NCBI GenBank assembly: GCA_018433975.1
Contig: JAHDQE010000024.1
Location: forward strand, 1-64,000
Source of the DNA: Ornatilinea sp.
GTDB lineage: Bacteria > Chloroflexota > Anaerolineae > Anaerolineales > Anaerolineaceae
Direction: 5' to 3'
Length of the DNA: 64,000 nt
Shown here: in pieces, positions 42,047 through 51,675 of the stretch
How the letters are laid out: the number at the start of each line of letters is the position of its first letter
How positions within the stretch are numbered: the first letter of the stretch is position 1
The notes under the pieces: model-generated
What the model was told of the DNA's origin: nothing
Seen by the model: only the letters and a program-made list of their open reading frames with translations
Database searches by the model: none
Program-made: the position numbers and the translations under genes

Positions 42047-43354
42047 ATGGAAAAATATCAAAAATTACTTCCTTTCTCAGCTTCAATTGGAAAAACCGGG
42101 GAACTGGAAATTGCGGGGCACAATGTTCGTGAGCTGGCCGAAAAATGGGGCACTCCTTTATATATTTATGATGGAATAACCCTGAAAGAAAAAATTGATT
42201 CTCTCTACAAATTGGGTGCAGAAGAATACAAAGGGAAGTTTGATATTACCTATGCTTCCAAAGCTTATCTATCCTTGGGTTTTGCGCGACATCTGGCAAG
42301 TTTGGGCGTGGGGGTTGATGTCGTCAGTCTGGGAGAAATGAAAATTGCGGGAATGGCAGGATTTCCTCCCGAGCGTGTGCATTTGCACGGCAATAATAAA
42401 TCGGAAGAGGAGCTTGAATTTGCTTTGGATTGGGGGGTATTCAGTATCGTGGTGGACAGCCTGGAGGAACTGGCGTTCCTGGAGGAATTGGCTGCCCGGA
42501 AAAAGAAAAAGATGCAGATCTGGTTGAGAATCGCACCCGGGGTGGATGTCGATACGCATCCCTATCTTCAAACAGGACACACAGCCAGCAAGTTTGGAAT
42601 TCCTATTCCGGATGGTCAGGCAGTCAGGGCTATTGAATGGGCGAAAGGCAGTGAGTGGTTAAATTTGATCGGCTTGCATACCCATATCGGCTCGCAGATT
42701 TCAGATGCAAAACCTTATCAGCGTGCCGTGCGTATGTTGTTAAAAATTGCAGCCGAAGCCGATTTTGTTCCACAACAAATCAGCACAGGGGGTGGTTGGG
42801 GGGTATTGTATCGTCCCGAAGACAAAGAGACGAAGGAACGGGACTGGGTGGCTATGGTTGCGGATGCTTTACATGAGGAATGTGCAGCATTGGGTTATCC
42901 ACTGCCCCAGCTTGTGCTGGAACCCGGCAGGTGGCTTACCGCACAGGCAGGTCTAGCGGTCTATCGGGTTGGATTTCAGAAAAAATCACGGGAAGGAATT
43001 CATGTGGTTGCTGTGGATGGCGGTATGGCAGATAATCCTCGTCCTGCCATGTATCAGGCGGTTTACTCTGCACTGGTTGTAGAGCGACCAATGGCAAAAC
43101 CAATCCAAAAAGTAAATCTGGTAGGGAAGTATTGTGAAACAGGCGATGTGTTAATTGCCGGAGTTGAATTGCCTGAGGTGAAACGTGGGGACTTGATTGC
43201 TATGCCCAGCGCCGGCGCGTATCAGTTAAGCATGGCTTCTAATTACAATATGGCCGCTCGCCCGGCTGTTTTATGGCTGGAACCCGGCAGCGTTGAGTTA
43301 TTGCAGAAAAGAGAAGATCCCTCAGACGCCGGGTGGTGGGTGGATGCTCAATAA
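42047..43354 (+). CDS. lysA: Diaminopimelate decarboxylase
   Basis: 435 residues. Converts meso-diaminopimelate to L-lysine, the last step of lysine synthesis. PLP-binding Lys72 in TYASKAYL; the glycine-rich phosphate loop STGGGWGV (about 247-254); EPGRWLTA; and the closing CETGDVL (Cys of the active site) and AGAYQLSMASNYN. Barrel fold III. GGCAGG precedes the ATG. Separate from fhs by a terminator. The end lies 30 bases from the convergent dinG gene. No lysine riboswitch is visible upstream. Confidence 0.95.
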   Translation: MEKYQKLLPFSASIGKTGELEIAGHNVRELAEKWGTPLYIYDGITLKEKIDSLYKLGAEEYKGKFDITYASKAYLSLGFARHLASLGVGVDVVSLGEMKIAGMAGFPPERVHLHGNNKSEEELEFALDWGVFSIVVDSLEELAFLEELAARKKKKMQIWLRIAPGVDVDTHPYLQTGHTASKFGIPIPDGQAVRAIEWAKGSEWLNLIGLHTHIGSQISDAKPYQRAVRMLLKIAAEADFVPQQISTGGGWGVLYRPEDKETKERDWVAMVADALHEECAALGYPLPQLVLEPGRWLTAQAGLAVYRVGFQKKSREGIHVVAVDGGMADNPRPAMYQAVYSALVVERPMAKPIQKVNLVGKYCETGDVLIAGVELPEVKRGDLIAMPSAGAYQLSMASNYNMAARPAVLWLEPGSVELLQKREDPSDAGWWVDAQ

Positions 43355-43384
43355 AAACGAAGGTTTATAGAGATGCCCGGATGG

Positions 43385-46183
43385 TTATAGATTTAACCAT
43401 CTTGCAGCTTCTCGAGGTAGATCATCGGCGCTTTTGATTTTTACCGTGCATTGGGGGAGAGATTCCAAAAATGCACGTCCATACCTTTTGGTGAGCACGC
43501 GGCGGTCCAGGACGGCAACAACTCCCCGGTCATTCTGGGTGCGAATGAGCCGGCCAAAACCCTGCCTAAAGCGGAGAATTGCTTCAGGTAAATTGTATTC
43601 ATGAAATGGGTCTTCAAAAGTTTCCGATCTCGCGGCAACAATTGGATCCGATGGAACGTCAAAGGGCAGCTTGACAATGACCAGAACGGATAAGGCCTCA
43701 CCGGGGATATCCACCCCTTCCCAGAAAGCCCTGGTTCCCAGCAGCACGGCTCTTTCAGATTCCCGGAATATTTCCAACAAGGTGTTGGGCGAAGCTCCTT
43801 CCCCTTGTTCGTAAACCGTGATCCCCTGATCCGCCAGATGGGGAGAAATTGCCTGAGAAGTCTTCTTCAGTTGTGAATAGGATGTAAATAAGACCAGCAT
43901 TTTCCCGCCCGTGGCTTTACTTAAACGGACAATGGTCTTCTCAACTGCGCGTTGATAGCTGCTGCCCGCGCTGGGTTCGGGGGTGTCATTGGGAATATAC
44001 AAAAGAGTTGAAGTTTCATAGTCAAAAGGTGAACCCAGAGCAAGTTCATCCGCATCTACGGCAAAAAGGCGGTTTCGGAGGTAATCAAACTCACCATTTG
44101 CTGTCAGCGTGGCAGATGTCAGGATGACACTGGACTTTTCATGCCAGAGGTATTTTTCCATCAAAGGGCCAATATGCAGGGGCGCGATGTACAGCGCCAG
44201 TTGGTAACCGTTGGGACGGATTTCAACCCAATAGATTTTGTCCGGGTCCGGGTCTGTCACAAAAGAAGAGAGGTTGGTTTCGATTTCCGAGAATCTTCTA
44301 AAAAGATTGCTGAGATTTCCCTGGGCTTCTTCAAGTTCTTCTGAATAAATCCCCTCCAGATTTGCAACGGATTTATAAATTTCCTGCAGCAGGTTTAAAA
44401 GCAGTTTAAGCGTATCACCAACAGAATCCCAATTAATTTCAACATCGGTCCAGGCAGGTTGTGTTCTGGTGGCCGGTAAAATTCTTTCCTGCTGGCCATA
44501 AGCACTGACAGGCCTACCATCTCGCTGTTCTTCGAGAAATGAACTTAAGACCAAGAAGAAATTTTTAAAGTCGTGATCCAGCCGAAAAGCAAGGTCTGTA
44601 GCTCTGCTCACAACTTGATGGTAAGCCGCATAATCAGCAGGAGATAAGATGTCGTGAAGCAGTCGCAATTGATGTCCCAGAACGCCGCTGGACATACCCC
44701 CCAGCTCACGCAGCATCCGGGTAAGATCATTTTGTGTGGCTCGATAGCTGAGAGAATTGGTAGTTGCCGATTCTAAGTGATGGGCCTCATCTACAATCAG
44801 ATAGTCGTATTCCGGGAGTACACGATTCCCTGTGGCCACGTCTGCAAGGAGAAGAGCATGATTGACAATAATAATGTGCGCACTTTGCGCGGATTGTTTG
44901 GCCTGATAAAAGGGACAAATCCCGCCCATCTTCGTGTAACAGATTTCTCCCTTACAGCCTTCATTCTCAGCAGAGATGCGGCGCCAGATATCGTTTTCCA
45001 CAGGGCCGTTCAGGTTAATTTCATTGCGGTCTCCGCTTCCACCGTGATAAAGCCAGGTAAGAATTTTCGCGAGCACGCGCATTTCTTCCGGGCTCTCGGT
45101 TCCTCGGCGGCGCAAAAGTTCCAGCCGGTGCGGGCACAAATAGTTGGAACGCCCTTTAAGAACGGTCGCGCGAAGATTGATGCCCAAAGCATCATTCAAG
45201 TCAGGAACATCTTTATTGATTAATTGATCCTGCAAGTTAATCGTGTTGGTGGAAATAACTACCCGGAGGTCATTCTGCATGGCCCAGATTGCGGCTGGAA
45301 TCAGATAAGCAAATGATTTTCCGGTGCCAGTTCCAGCTTCAACCATCAAATGTTGGCTTTCACTGATTGCGGTGGCAATAGCCCGGATCATTTCAATTTG
45401 TTCCGGCCGTTGTTCAAAACTGTTAAAATATCTTGAAAATGGTCCCCCATACTCCAGCGTAGAGACAATTTCATCCACATTCAAAGGGATAATCGGGTCT
45501 TGTGGGGATAGAAGCGGCAGCGATTGATCCTGGTCCACAAATAGCGGCCCATTGAAAACCGTTTTTGCCTGTCTGGACCGGATCGGTTCTTTGAGATGGG
45601 TTTCAAGGGCAAAGCGGAAAGCCCATGAGGCTCCCCATGGGAAAGGGTCACTCAACCGGACGAATTCTGCCAGAAGATCGGTAGGCAGTTCAACAGCTTT
45701 TTCAAACAGGGCTAAGAATACTGCCCGGGTTAATTGTGCGTCGTACAGCGCGCGATGTGCATTTCCTGGCAGGATGATACCCAATCTTTGGCCTAACGCG
45801 CTGAGATTATACCTGCCTGCTGAAGGCAACAAAACAGACGCCATTTCATAGGTATCAATGCTTTCATTGTCAAGCAGGATATGGTATCGATTCAAGAATG
45901 AGAGGTCAAAAGGAATATTCTGTCCGAGAATAGGGGCATCCCCTACAAAATCTGCGAATTCCTGAATGACAGCCTGTATGGGAGGTGCATTTCGCACCAT
46001 ATCGTTACTGATGCCGGTTAATTGGGTTATGAAAGAAGAAATCGGGCGGTTGGGATTAATTAATGTTGACCATTCTTCTTCAACGCGGCTTCCATTAAAG
46101 CGAACTGCTCCAATTTCGATAATTGCGTCTGTAGATGGGTCTAATCCGGTTGTCTCCAGGTCCAAAGCAACGATAGAATGCAT
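43385..46183 (-). CDS. dinG: DinG-family helicase fused to DnaQ-like 3'-5' exonuclease
   Basis: 932 residues. N-terminal exonuclease domain (1 to about 165): VALDLETTGLDP (Asp8, Glu10), GQNIPFDLSFL, and the HRALYDAQLT motif (His143, Asp148) are all present. XPD/DinG-like superfamily 2 helicase: Walker A EAGTGTGKS (282-290), four cysteines of a [4Fe-4S] cluster (LCPHR; GCKGEIC; GICPFY), VDEAHHLES, and the C-terminal motifs SATL and LLGTRAFWEGVDIPG. It unwinds 5'-tailed DNA and R-loops. Bacillus DinG has a similar fusion. The ATG lies 7 bases after an extended -10 box with no SD; probably leaderless. Confidence 0.93.
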   Translation of the reverse strand: MHSIVALDLETTGLDPSTDAIIEIGAVRFNGSRVEEEWSTLINPNRPISSFITQLTGISNDMVRNAPPIQAVIQEFADFVGDAPILGQNIPFDLSFLNRYHILLDNESIDTYEMASVLLPSAGRYNLSALGQRLGIILPGNAHRALYDAQLTRAVFLALFEKAVELPTDLLAEFVRLSDPFPWGASWAFRFALETHLKEPIRSRQAKTVFNGPLFVDQDQSLPLLSPQDPIIPLNVDEIVSTLEYGGPFSRYFNSFEQRPEQIEMIRAIATAISESQHLMVEAGTGTGKSFAYLIPAAIWAMQNDLRVVISTNTINLQDQLINKDVPDLNDALGINLRATVLKGRSNYLCPHRLELLRRRGTESPEEMRVLAKILTWLYHGGSGDRNEINLNGPVENDIWRRISAENEGCKGEICYTKMGGICPFYQAKQSAQSAHIIIVNHALLLADVATGNRVLPEYDYLIVDEAHHLESATTNSLSYRATQNDLTRMLRELGGMSSGVLGHQLRLLHDILSPADYAAYHQVVSRATDLAFRLDHDFKNFFLVLSSFLEEQRDGRPVSAYGQQERILPATRTQPAWTDVEINWDSVGDTLKLLLNLLQEIYKSVANLEGIYSEELEEAQGNLSNLFRRFSEIETNLSSFVTDPDPDKIYWVEIRPNGYQLALYIAPLHIGPLMEKYLWHEKSSVILTSATLTANGEFDYLRNRLFAVDADELALGSPFDYETSTLLYIPNDTPEPSAGSSYQRAVEKTIVRLSKATGGKMLVLFTSYSQLKKTSQAISPHLADQGITVYEQGEGASPNTLLEIFRESERAVLLGTRAFWEGVDIPGEALSVLVIVKLPFDVPSDPIVAARSETFEDPFHEYNLPEAILRFRQGFGRLIRTQNDRGVVAVLDRRVLTKRYGRAFLESLPQCTVKIKSADDLPREAARWLNL

Positions 46184-46190
46184 GGGATTG

Positions 46191-46199
46191 ATTATACCA
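46191..46199 (-). promoter_or_regulatory. Extended -10 of a probable leaderless dinG
   Basis: On the minus strand TGGTATAAT ends at 46191, and exactly 7 bases separate it from the ATG at 46183. No SD is present. The -35 region is poor, as expected with an extended -10. Confidence 0.6.
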
Positions 46200-46409
46200 T
46201 CCGGAATATGTTATAAATTTGAATATCGAGAACTGTTTGTAAAGTATATGAATCATCCATTTCAGAAGAACGTGATAATATGGAGTAGAGTTCAGATTAA
46301 AAGGTTATTGCGTTTCTGGTCCCCAAATTTAACCTATAGCACAGAACCGGTTTTTTGTTGAACGGTATCCAGACTGTGAGCAGTGGATCGAATTAGACTG
46401 GAGTGAACA

Positions 46410-48779
46410 ATGAGCAATTTATCGAATTCAATGATTAGCACCTCCGTTTCTCCGGAAAATGGACGATTTACGATTGAAATCTCGACACCTGAAACCAGCG
46501 TGGTTTTGGAAAATGCGTGCCTGGGAGTCCGCTATCGCTATCGCGGGAGAACCTACCGGAATTTATATGATCATTGGAACGTGAGCCTTGAGGACCGCTT
46601 TGAAAGTAAGGATGATCATCTGGGAAAACTCCACCAACACAGCCTTTTAATAGCTCCGGATGAACATGGGATTTCTTATCAACTTACATTTGCTTTGCCG
46701 GAGAGATATCCATTTCTAATTTGGAAACTTTTAATCCGAAACAATGGCGAACAATCTGTTTGGATTGACCAGATCGATATGCTGCGCGTGGGTGAAAGAG
46801 CGCAGCCGAAGGGACCTTTGACAGGGGGACTGGCTTTTGAAAATTCTTTTCCGGAAACCGAACTGGCTTTTTACTCCAACGGGTGGCAATCCTGGTCCTA
46901 TACAGCTACATACGGCGAATCGAATGTGCAGCGAAGGACGAGGTTAGGATCTATACAAAGCGTTGTTAACAATAATCATGGAACGACTCAACCTCACAGC
47001 CCGGGGCATTTTTCAGGGGATTTGTTTGGCGTGATTGGCGACAGAATTCATGGAAATGGACTACTGATTGGATTTTTATCCCAGGAACAACATTTTGGGT
47101 CCGTGGAGACCTGGCTTAAAAAATCTCTTTCCGTGGCTTTATGGGCAAATGGGGATGGAACAAGGTTAGATCCCGGTGAAGTCATCGAAACAGACTGGGC
47201 CGTTATTCAGGGATTCTCGCTCAGGCAACCGGATCCCCTGGTACATTATTTTGACGCTGCTGCGTCTCAGAATGAAGTTCAACTGCGGGAAGATATCCCG
47301 GTGGGATGGTGTTCCTGGTATCAGTATTATCAAAAAGTAACCGCGGAAAATATTCGGCAAAACTTAAGGTCAGTATCTAATTACAAGAACCAGATCCCAT
47401 TGAAAATTATTCAAATTGATGACGGTTTTGAAAGCCAGATTGGTGATTGGTTTGATTTTCGAAATACTTTTCCGAATGGAGTGGCGGACCTGTCAGCGGA
47501 AATTCATCGAAATGGCTTTGAATCCGGTTTGTGGCTGGCGCCCTTCATCGTGCATCCTAAATCAAAGTTGATCAAAGAGCATCCGGATTATATTCTCAGG
47601 AATCGAAATGGGCGGCCTGTAAATGCAGGTTTTATTTGGAATGTCTTTACAACGGCTTTGGATTTGACCCATCCTGGAGCAATGGATTATGCCTGGTGTG
47701 TGGTGGAGAAAGCAGTACGGGAATGGGGCTTTTCCTATTTGAAACTGGACTTCTTGTATGCCGCGGGTTTACCCGGCCATCATAAAGACCCAACAAAAAC
47801 ACGGGCCCAGGTACTCCGAAATGGTTTGAAAGCTCTGCGTAAAGCTGTAGGACCGGATACGTTCTTATTAGGCTGCGGGCTGCCGTTGGGGTCGGGAATT
47901 GGAATTGTGGATGCCATGCGGATAAGTGCCGATGTCAGCGGGAACTGGACTCCAAGCTACATGGGTGTAAAACCATTTTTTAAGAAAGAGCCGCATATTC
48001 CTTCTGCCCAAAATTCCATTCAGAATGGAATGACCCGGGCAATGTTTCACAATCGATGGTGGATTAATGATCCGGATTGCCTGTTGGTCCGGGCTGCTAC
48101 AGATTTGACTCAACCAGAAATTCAATCTCTGGCAACTATAATTTCCCTTACAGGAGGTTCTCTGCTGTTATCCGACAGCTTACCAGAGCTGCCTGAAGAT
48201 CGAGTCCAGCTTGTCCAGAAATTGCTGCCGGTGATTGGAAAGAGGGCAACAGTTGTGGATTGGTTTGACCGTGAATCCCCTGAAAAACTGCGTGTAGATA
48301 TGAGTGGCCCGATTGGGGATTGGCACTTGCTGGCTCTTTTTAACTGGGAAGACAAAGAAAAAGAAACAACCTTTGATCCGGGAGATTTTGGCGTGCCTTG
48401 GAAAGAGTATTGGTTAACTTCTTTTTGGGATGGGGCTGTCCGGGATTCTTCAAAGGCTTTCACGCAAATGATCCCGGCTCACGGGGTCACCCTGTGGGCT
48501 GTACGGGAAAAACAGTCCACTCAACCACAGTATTTGGGGAGTGATATTCATATTTCTCAGGGGATGGAAGTCTCTGACTGGACTGTTGGAGAAGGAAACG
48601 CTGTGTGCCAAATTAGATTAAACCGTTTATTTGAAGGAACGCTGCTTTTTTACTCCCCTGTTAAACCTAAACGGATCCTGTTTCAGGGAATCCCGATATT
48701 TTGGAAGATGATTGGAGAGAAAATTACTGAGGTTTCTATCCGGGGAGATAAAACGGGCGAATTAAGCATAGAATTTTAA
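46410..48779 (+). CDS. GH36 alpha-galactosidase
   Basis: 789 residues. Glycoside hydrolase clan D. N-terminal beta-sandwich (about 1-290), a TIM barrel (about 295-630), and a C-terminal beta domain. Catalytic nucleophile Asp447 in YLKLDFLYAAG and acid/base Asp508 in RISADVSGNW are both present. PVGWCSWYQYY and IQIDDGFESQIGDW are barrel motifs of the family. No signal peptide, so probably cytoplasmic. It acts on alpha-galactosides such as raffinose-type sugars, although GH36 also holds other specificities. GGAG lies upstream of the ATG. AACCGGTT at 46345 could be a LacI-type half-operator. Confidence 0.9.
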   Translation: MSNLSNSMISTSVSPENGRFTIEISTPETSVVLENACLGVRYRYRGRTYRNLYDHWNVSLEDRFESKDDHLGKLHQHSLLIAPDEHGISYQLTFALPERYPFLIWKLLIRNNGEQSVWIDQIDMLRVGERAQPKGPLTGGLAFENSFPETELAFYSNGWQSWSYTATYGESNVQRRTRLGSIQSVVNNNHGTTQPHSPGHFSGDLFGVIGDRIHGNGLLIGFLSQEQHFGSVETWLKKSLSVALWANGDGTRLDPGEVIETDWAVIQGFSLRQPDPLVHYFDAAASQNEVQLREDIPVGWCSWYQYYQKVTAENIRQNLRSVSNYKNQIPLKIIQIDDGFESQIGDWFDFRNTFPNGVADLSAEIHRNGFESGLWLAPFIVHPKSKLIKEHPDYILRNRNGRPVNAGFIWNVFTTALDLTHPGAMDYAWCVVEKAVREWGFSYLKLDFLYAAGLPGHHKDPTKTRAQVLRNGLKALRKAVGPDTFLLGCGLPLGSGIGIVDAMRISADVSGNWTPSYMGVKPFFKKEPHIPSAQNSIQNGMTRAMFHNRWWINDPDCLLVRAATDLTQPEIQSLATIISLTGGSLLLSDSLPELPEDRVQLVQKLLPVIGKRATVVDWFDRESPEKLRVDMSGPIGDWHLLALFNWEDKEKETTFDPGDFGVPWKEYWLTSFWDGAVRDSSKAFTQMIPAHGVTLWAVREKQSTQPQYLGSDIHISQGMEVSDWTVGEGNAVCQIRLNRLFEGTLLFYSPVKPKRILFQGIPIFWKMIGEKITEVSIRGDKTGELSIEF

Positions 48780-48840
48780 TAGATGAAATGAGGAAACTTA
48801 AAGATTTATCTTTAATAGATTGAATCCTTTATTGAAGCGT

Positions 48841-49920
48841 ATGAAAAAAAAACAAATTAGCCTCTCACTATTTTCTATTCTGTTCTTCTTTGTCCTTATA
48901 AAGGTCGTTTTTGCGGATGCTCCGCTGGAAACGAAGCGGTATTTTCCGCTTGTTATTCATATTGCTCCTACGCCAACTCCAACGCCGGTTCCAACGCCAA
49001 CTGTTGTCCCCACTCCTAATCCTGAAGTACCACCACCGTACTCTACCAGCTTATATATGAAAACAGTTAATCCCAGCACGTTGTTTTCTTTGGGTTGCAC
49101 CTATGGTGAACAGGACCAATTGTCTCCTGGCGTACAGGATACAGTGGTTTTCCTCGCTTTTGGAAAACCCACGATGAATGATGGAATATATGGAGCGAGC
49201 CTGTTTGGTTTTGGACCGGCATCCACGGATGAAATTGGAGAGGCAATTAAACAATTCGGGTCTGGCTATCGGGTCTGTTTGGGAGATGACGAGTTCTCAC
49301 ATCTTCGAATTGCAGTGGGAACGAGCAACTATGGCGATCCGGATCTGGTGAGCTGGTGGGATCATGGAAGAAAATGGGCTCGGATGGTAAATGACATCAA
49401 TAAATATTTCATTACTCAAGGGCTTTTCACCTGGGTGGATTCCGTGGGGGCTTCGGATATGGAACTGGCATGGAATGCTCCATCTGTAACGAGATTATGG
49501 GTTGAGGGATATGATTACGCTAATAGTTATCCCCTGTATAATTTTGGGGCAGCGGAAGGCTGTCCAACTCGATTGGCGCCTCAATGGCAATGTGCTTCTC
49601 CCTGGACTCGTGAGGATGTCTGGTATATTTCATTTGGAAGCGGGGCATCTTATCCGATGCCATTAATTTATGCGACAAATGGCGTGAACGCAAGACAGTG
49701 GGCGTGGTTATCGGTTTATGCAGTTGAACAACATGGAGCTCCCATGGATTTCAAAGGAGCTTTTACTCAATATCAGGCATGCCAGCAAAGAGGAGGCTGT
49801 GATCTTCTGGACAATACACCTGAAGAAGGCTGGCAGCAGTTATATGATGAGTTAAAGTATGATCCAAGAACGGAGCAGCTATTGCAGTGGTCTACCGATA
49901 TTAAATGGTGGGGGGAATAA
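48841..49920 (+). CDS. Secreted protein with Pro/Thr stalk, unknown function
   Basis: 359 residues. Signal peptide (hydrophobic segment about 6-24, cleavage likely after VFA), then a TPTPTP stalk (about 42-65), then a domain of about 290 residues rich in Trp and Tyr. It has Cys in SLGCTYG, YRVCLGDD, EGCPTRL, QWQCAS, YQACQQR and GGCDLL, six that could form three disulfides. The pattern hints at a glycosidase-like barrel, but I see no known motif. No convincing SD; an upstream TTG (48820) is the alternative start. Its stop overlaps the next ATG by one base. Confidence 0.7.
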   Translation: MKKKQISLSLFSILFFFVLIKVVFADAPLETKRYFPLVIHIAPTPTPTPVPTPTVVPTPNPEVPPPYSTSLYMKTVNPSTLFSLGCTYGEQDQLSPGVQDTVVFLAFGKPTMNDGIYGASLFGFGPASTDEIGEAIKQFGSGYRVCLGDDEFSHLRIAVGTSNYGDPDLVSWWDHGRKWARMVNDINKYFITQGLFTWVDSVGASDMELAWNAPSVTRLWVEGYDYANSYPLYNFGAAEGCPTRLAPQWQCASPWTREDVWYISFGSGASYPMPLIYATNGVNARQWAWLSVYAVEQHGAPMDFKGAFTQYQACQQRGGCDLLDNTPEEGWQQLYDELKYDPRTEQLLQWSTDIKWWGE

Positions 49921-50585
49921 TGACCAACACAACAAAACGGAAAATCCTGATTCTGGCTATTGGCGGTTTACTGGCTGTTTTTTTGATGGTCTCATTCCAT
50001 CCGGATATTGTTGTTGCTTTTCAAATATCGCCGACGCCGGCACCAGTATCCCCCTCACAGAGTGTGGAAGAAATCGAAATTCAATATCTTGAACAGATGC
50101 TGGCCCTCGAAGATCTGGATGAAACTTTTCGACAATCTCTGAAAGAAAAACTGGATATAGCACGCAGTATTGTCAGTGAGAGGGTGCAGGCTTCTGCTAA
50201 TTGGTCGGTGCGTGCGGAGGGGATTTTGCCGCCGGACTCTTCCTACGAGGAAAAGCCTTTCCCTGAGGGAATTTTTGAGGGGGGAGAAGGTTTGATCTCT
50301 TCTTCAGAAGCATTTATTAATAACCTGTGGCAGGGTGCTGTTGAGGATGGTTTTATCCAGGTCTTTGCCGGAGTTTCAGTGGAAAATCCCCGACAGGGTG
50401 TTCTCTATCTCGTCAACACTTCCCCAGATCGAATGAATACCGTTATTACTTCCTTTTACCCTGCGGAGGAGGATGGCGGTCTCGAAATCGTTGAGATGGT
50501 TGAAGGGGTGTTGGTTTTGAAAAGCGAGAATATGTTATTCTGTTTTGACATTCTGAAAAATCAGTTTGTTTGTGCTGTAAGTTAA
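49920..50585 (+). CDS. Secreted or membrane-anchored protein, unknown function
   Basis: 221 residues. N-terminal hydrophobic segment (about 8-33, signal or anchor) after a basic start, a short Pro-rich linker, a charged predicted helical region (about 48-85, EIEIQYLEQMLALEDLDE), and a C-terminal beta-rich domain with MLFCFDILKNQFVCAVS (two Cys) at the very end. I recognise no family. Starts on the last base of the preceding stop codon, so the two are coupled and probably act together outside the cell. GGGGGGAA serves as SD. Confidence 0.7.
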   Translation: MTNTTKRKILILAIGGLLAVFLMVSFHPDIVVAFQISPTPAPVSPSQSVEEIEIQYLEQMLALEDLDETFRQSLKEKLDIARSIVSERVQASANWSVRAEGILPPDSSYEEKPFPEGIFEGGEGLISSSEAFINNLWQGAVEDGFIQVFAGVSVENPRQGVLYLVNTSPDRMNTVITSFYPAEEDGGLEIVEMVEGVLVLKSENMLFCFDILKNQFVCAVS

Positions 50586-50610
50586 GCACTGTTTGAATAT
50601 CGTCTATAGA

Positions 50611-50647
50611 ACAAGCCTGCGCACAGAATTTTCTGTACGCAGGCTTG
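50611..50647. terminator. Bidirectional terminator between convergent genes
   Basis: Long hairpin ACAAGCCTGCG / CGCAGGCTTGT continuing through an inner ACAGAA / TTCTGT after one mismatch, loop TT. It lies between the secreted protein and the DUF4349 gene. Little T tract. Confidence 0.65.
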
Positions 50648-50674
50648 TGTTAGTCGTTTGTTTTCTGGGCGAAA

Positions 50675-51613
50675 TTATTCCGATTTTGGCTGTTCTTTTT
50701 TCGATTTGCGTTGATTTTTGCGGCGGATAAACATCCGAACGATCAATAAAATCGGGACGGTTATGAGCAGCAGAATGGGCGCTACGAATAACAAAATCCA
50801 GATCAGAGCGTTTGCGAGGAATTTTAAGCCGTTAATCAAAGCCTGCAGCGCATCTCTGGCAACTCCAACGGGTTCCCAACCACCTATTGTCAGAGGTTGG
50901 ATTGCTGCTGTTGAAATAATATTCACACTGATGGAAGACAGACGGGCCGATTCCTCATAGTAGTTGATTTGGCCCTGCAACACTTCGATTTCTTCCCGGA
51001 CCTGGGTGAGCCGGTTGAAAACCGATAAAACGTCTTCCGTCTTCGTTGCCGAGGCCATAATCTCCCGGAGTTGGGCTTCGGCGTCTTCGGAATTTCTCAA
51101 GCGGGATTTAAGATCGGTGTAATCTTTTGTGACATCCTGCCCGGTGACATTCTCATTCTGAATATCGCTTTCCGGATTTTCAACCATCCCTTTAATTTGT
51201 TCAAGAGCGGTGGTCAACTGATCTGCGGGCACCCTGATGGAGACTTCTGCGGCGGGAACTTCAACACCGTTTTCAATATAGGTCTTATGCAAGTTAGAAT
51301 TTACAACAAAGCCGCCCATGTTCTCAGCCATCTGGCTGATTTTGGATAATGCTGAAGCAGGATCTTCAACCACGATGGAAAGAGAAGCATTTTTGATGAC
51401 GATCCTTTCCACTGCTGAAGCATTACCGTTTTGACCAAAAGTCTCCCCATCTACGGAGGGTTCACTTTGCATGATTCCTTCTTGTTCCATGTCCATAGAA
51501 TTTGCAAATCCTGCGGAATCTTCTGTAAAAGAAGGGGCAACAGATTCTGAAGCAGGTGCACAGCCTGCCAGAAGGAGGACGATCAAAATCAGGGCACAAA
51601 TTTGGCGTTTCAT
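50675..51613 (-). CDS. DUF4349 lipoprotein
   Basis: 312 residues. Signal peptide with lipobox LAGC (Cys18), an acidic spacer, then the DUF4349 domain (about 68-285): ERIVIKNASLSIVVEDP, AENMGGFVVNS, VSIRVPADQLTTALEQI, and a coiled-coil stretch LTQVREEIEVLQGQINYYEESARLS (quoted in part). One C-terminal membrane helix (about 262-290) is followed by a very basic tail RRKNQRKSKKEQ. Function of the family is unknown; the domain resembles a periplasmic adapter. AAGGAGAAA precedes the ATG. Last gene of the coaX run, 62 bases from the metallophosphoesterase. Confidence 0.83.
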   Translation of the reverse strand: MKRQICALILIVLLLAGCAPASESVAPSFTEDSAGFANSMDMEQEGIMQSEPSVDGETFGQNGNASAVERIVIKNASLSIVVEDPASALSKISQMAENMGGFVVNSNLHKTYIENGVEVPAAEVSIRVPADQLTTALEQIKGMVENPESDIQNENVTGQDVTKDYTDLKSRLRNSEDAEAQLREIMASATKTEDVLSVFNRLTQVREEIEVLQGQINYYEESARLSSISVNIISTAAIQPLTIGGWEPVGVARDALQALINGLKFLANALIWILLFVAPILLLITVPILLIVRMFIRRKNQRKSKKEQPKSE

Positions 51614-51675
51614 GGTTTTTCTCCTTGGTATGTTGTTAAGAAGACGGCAAGGGTGCGGTTAAAGTTCCTGTAGAA

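Noticed and set aside
46345..46352. AACCGGTT, a possible LacI/GalR operator core before the GH36 gene
   Set aside because: Only 8 bp are palindromic and the flanks do not extend the symmetry; no regulator gene is adjacent. Kept only as a remark.
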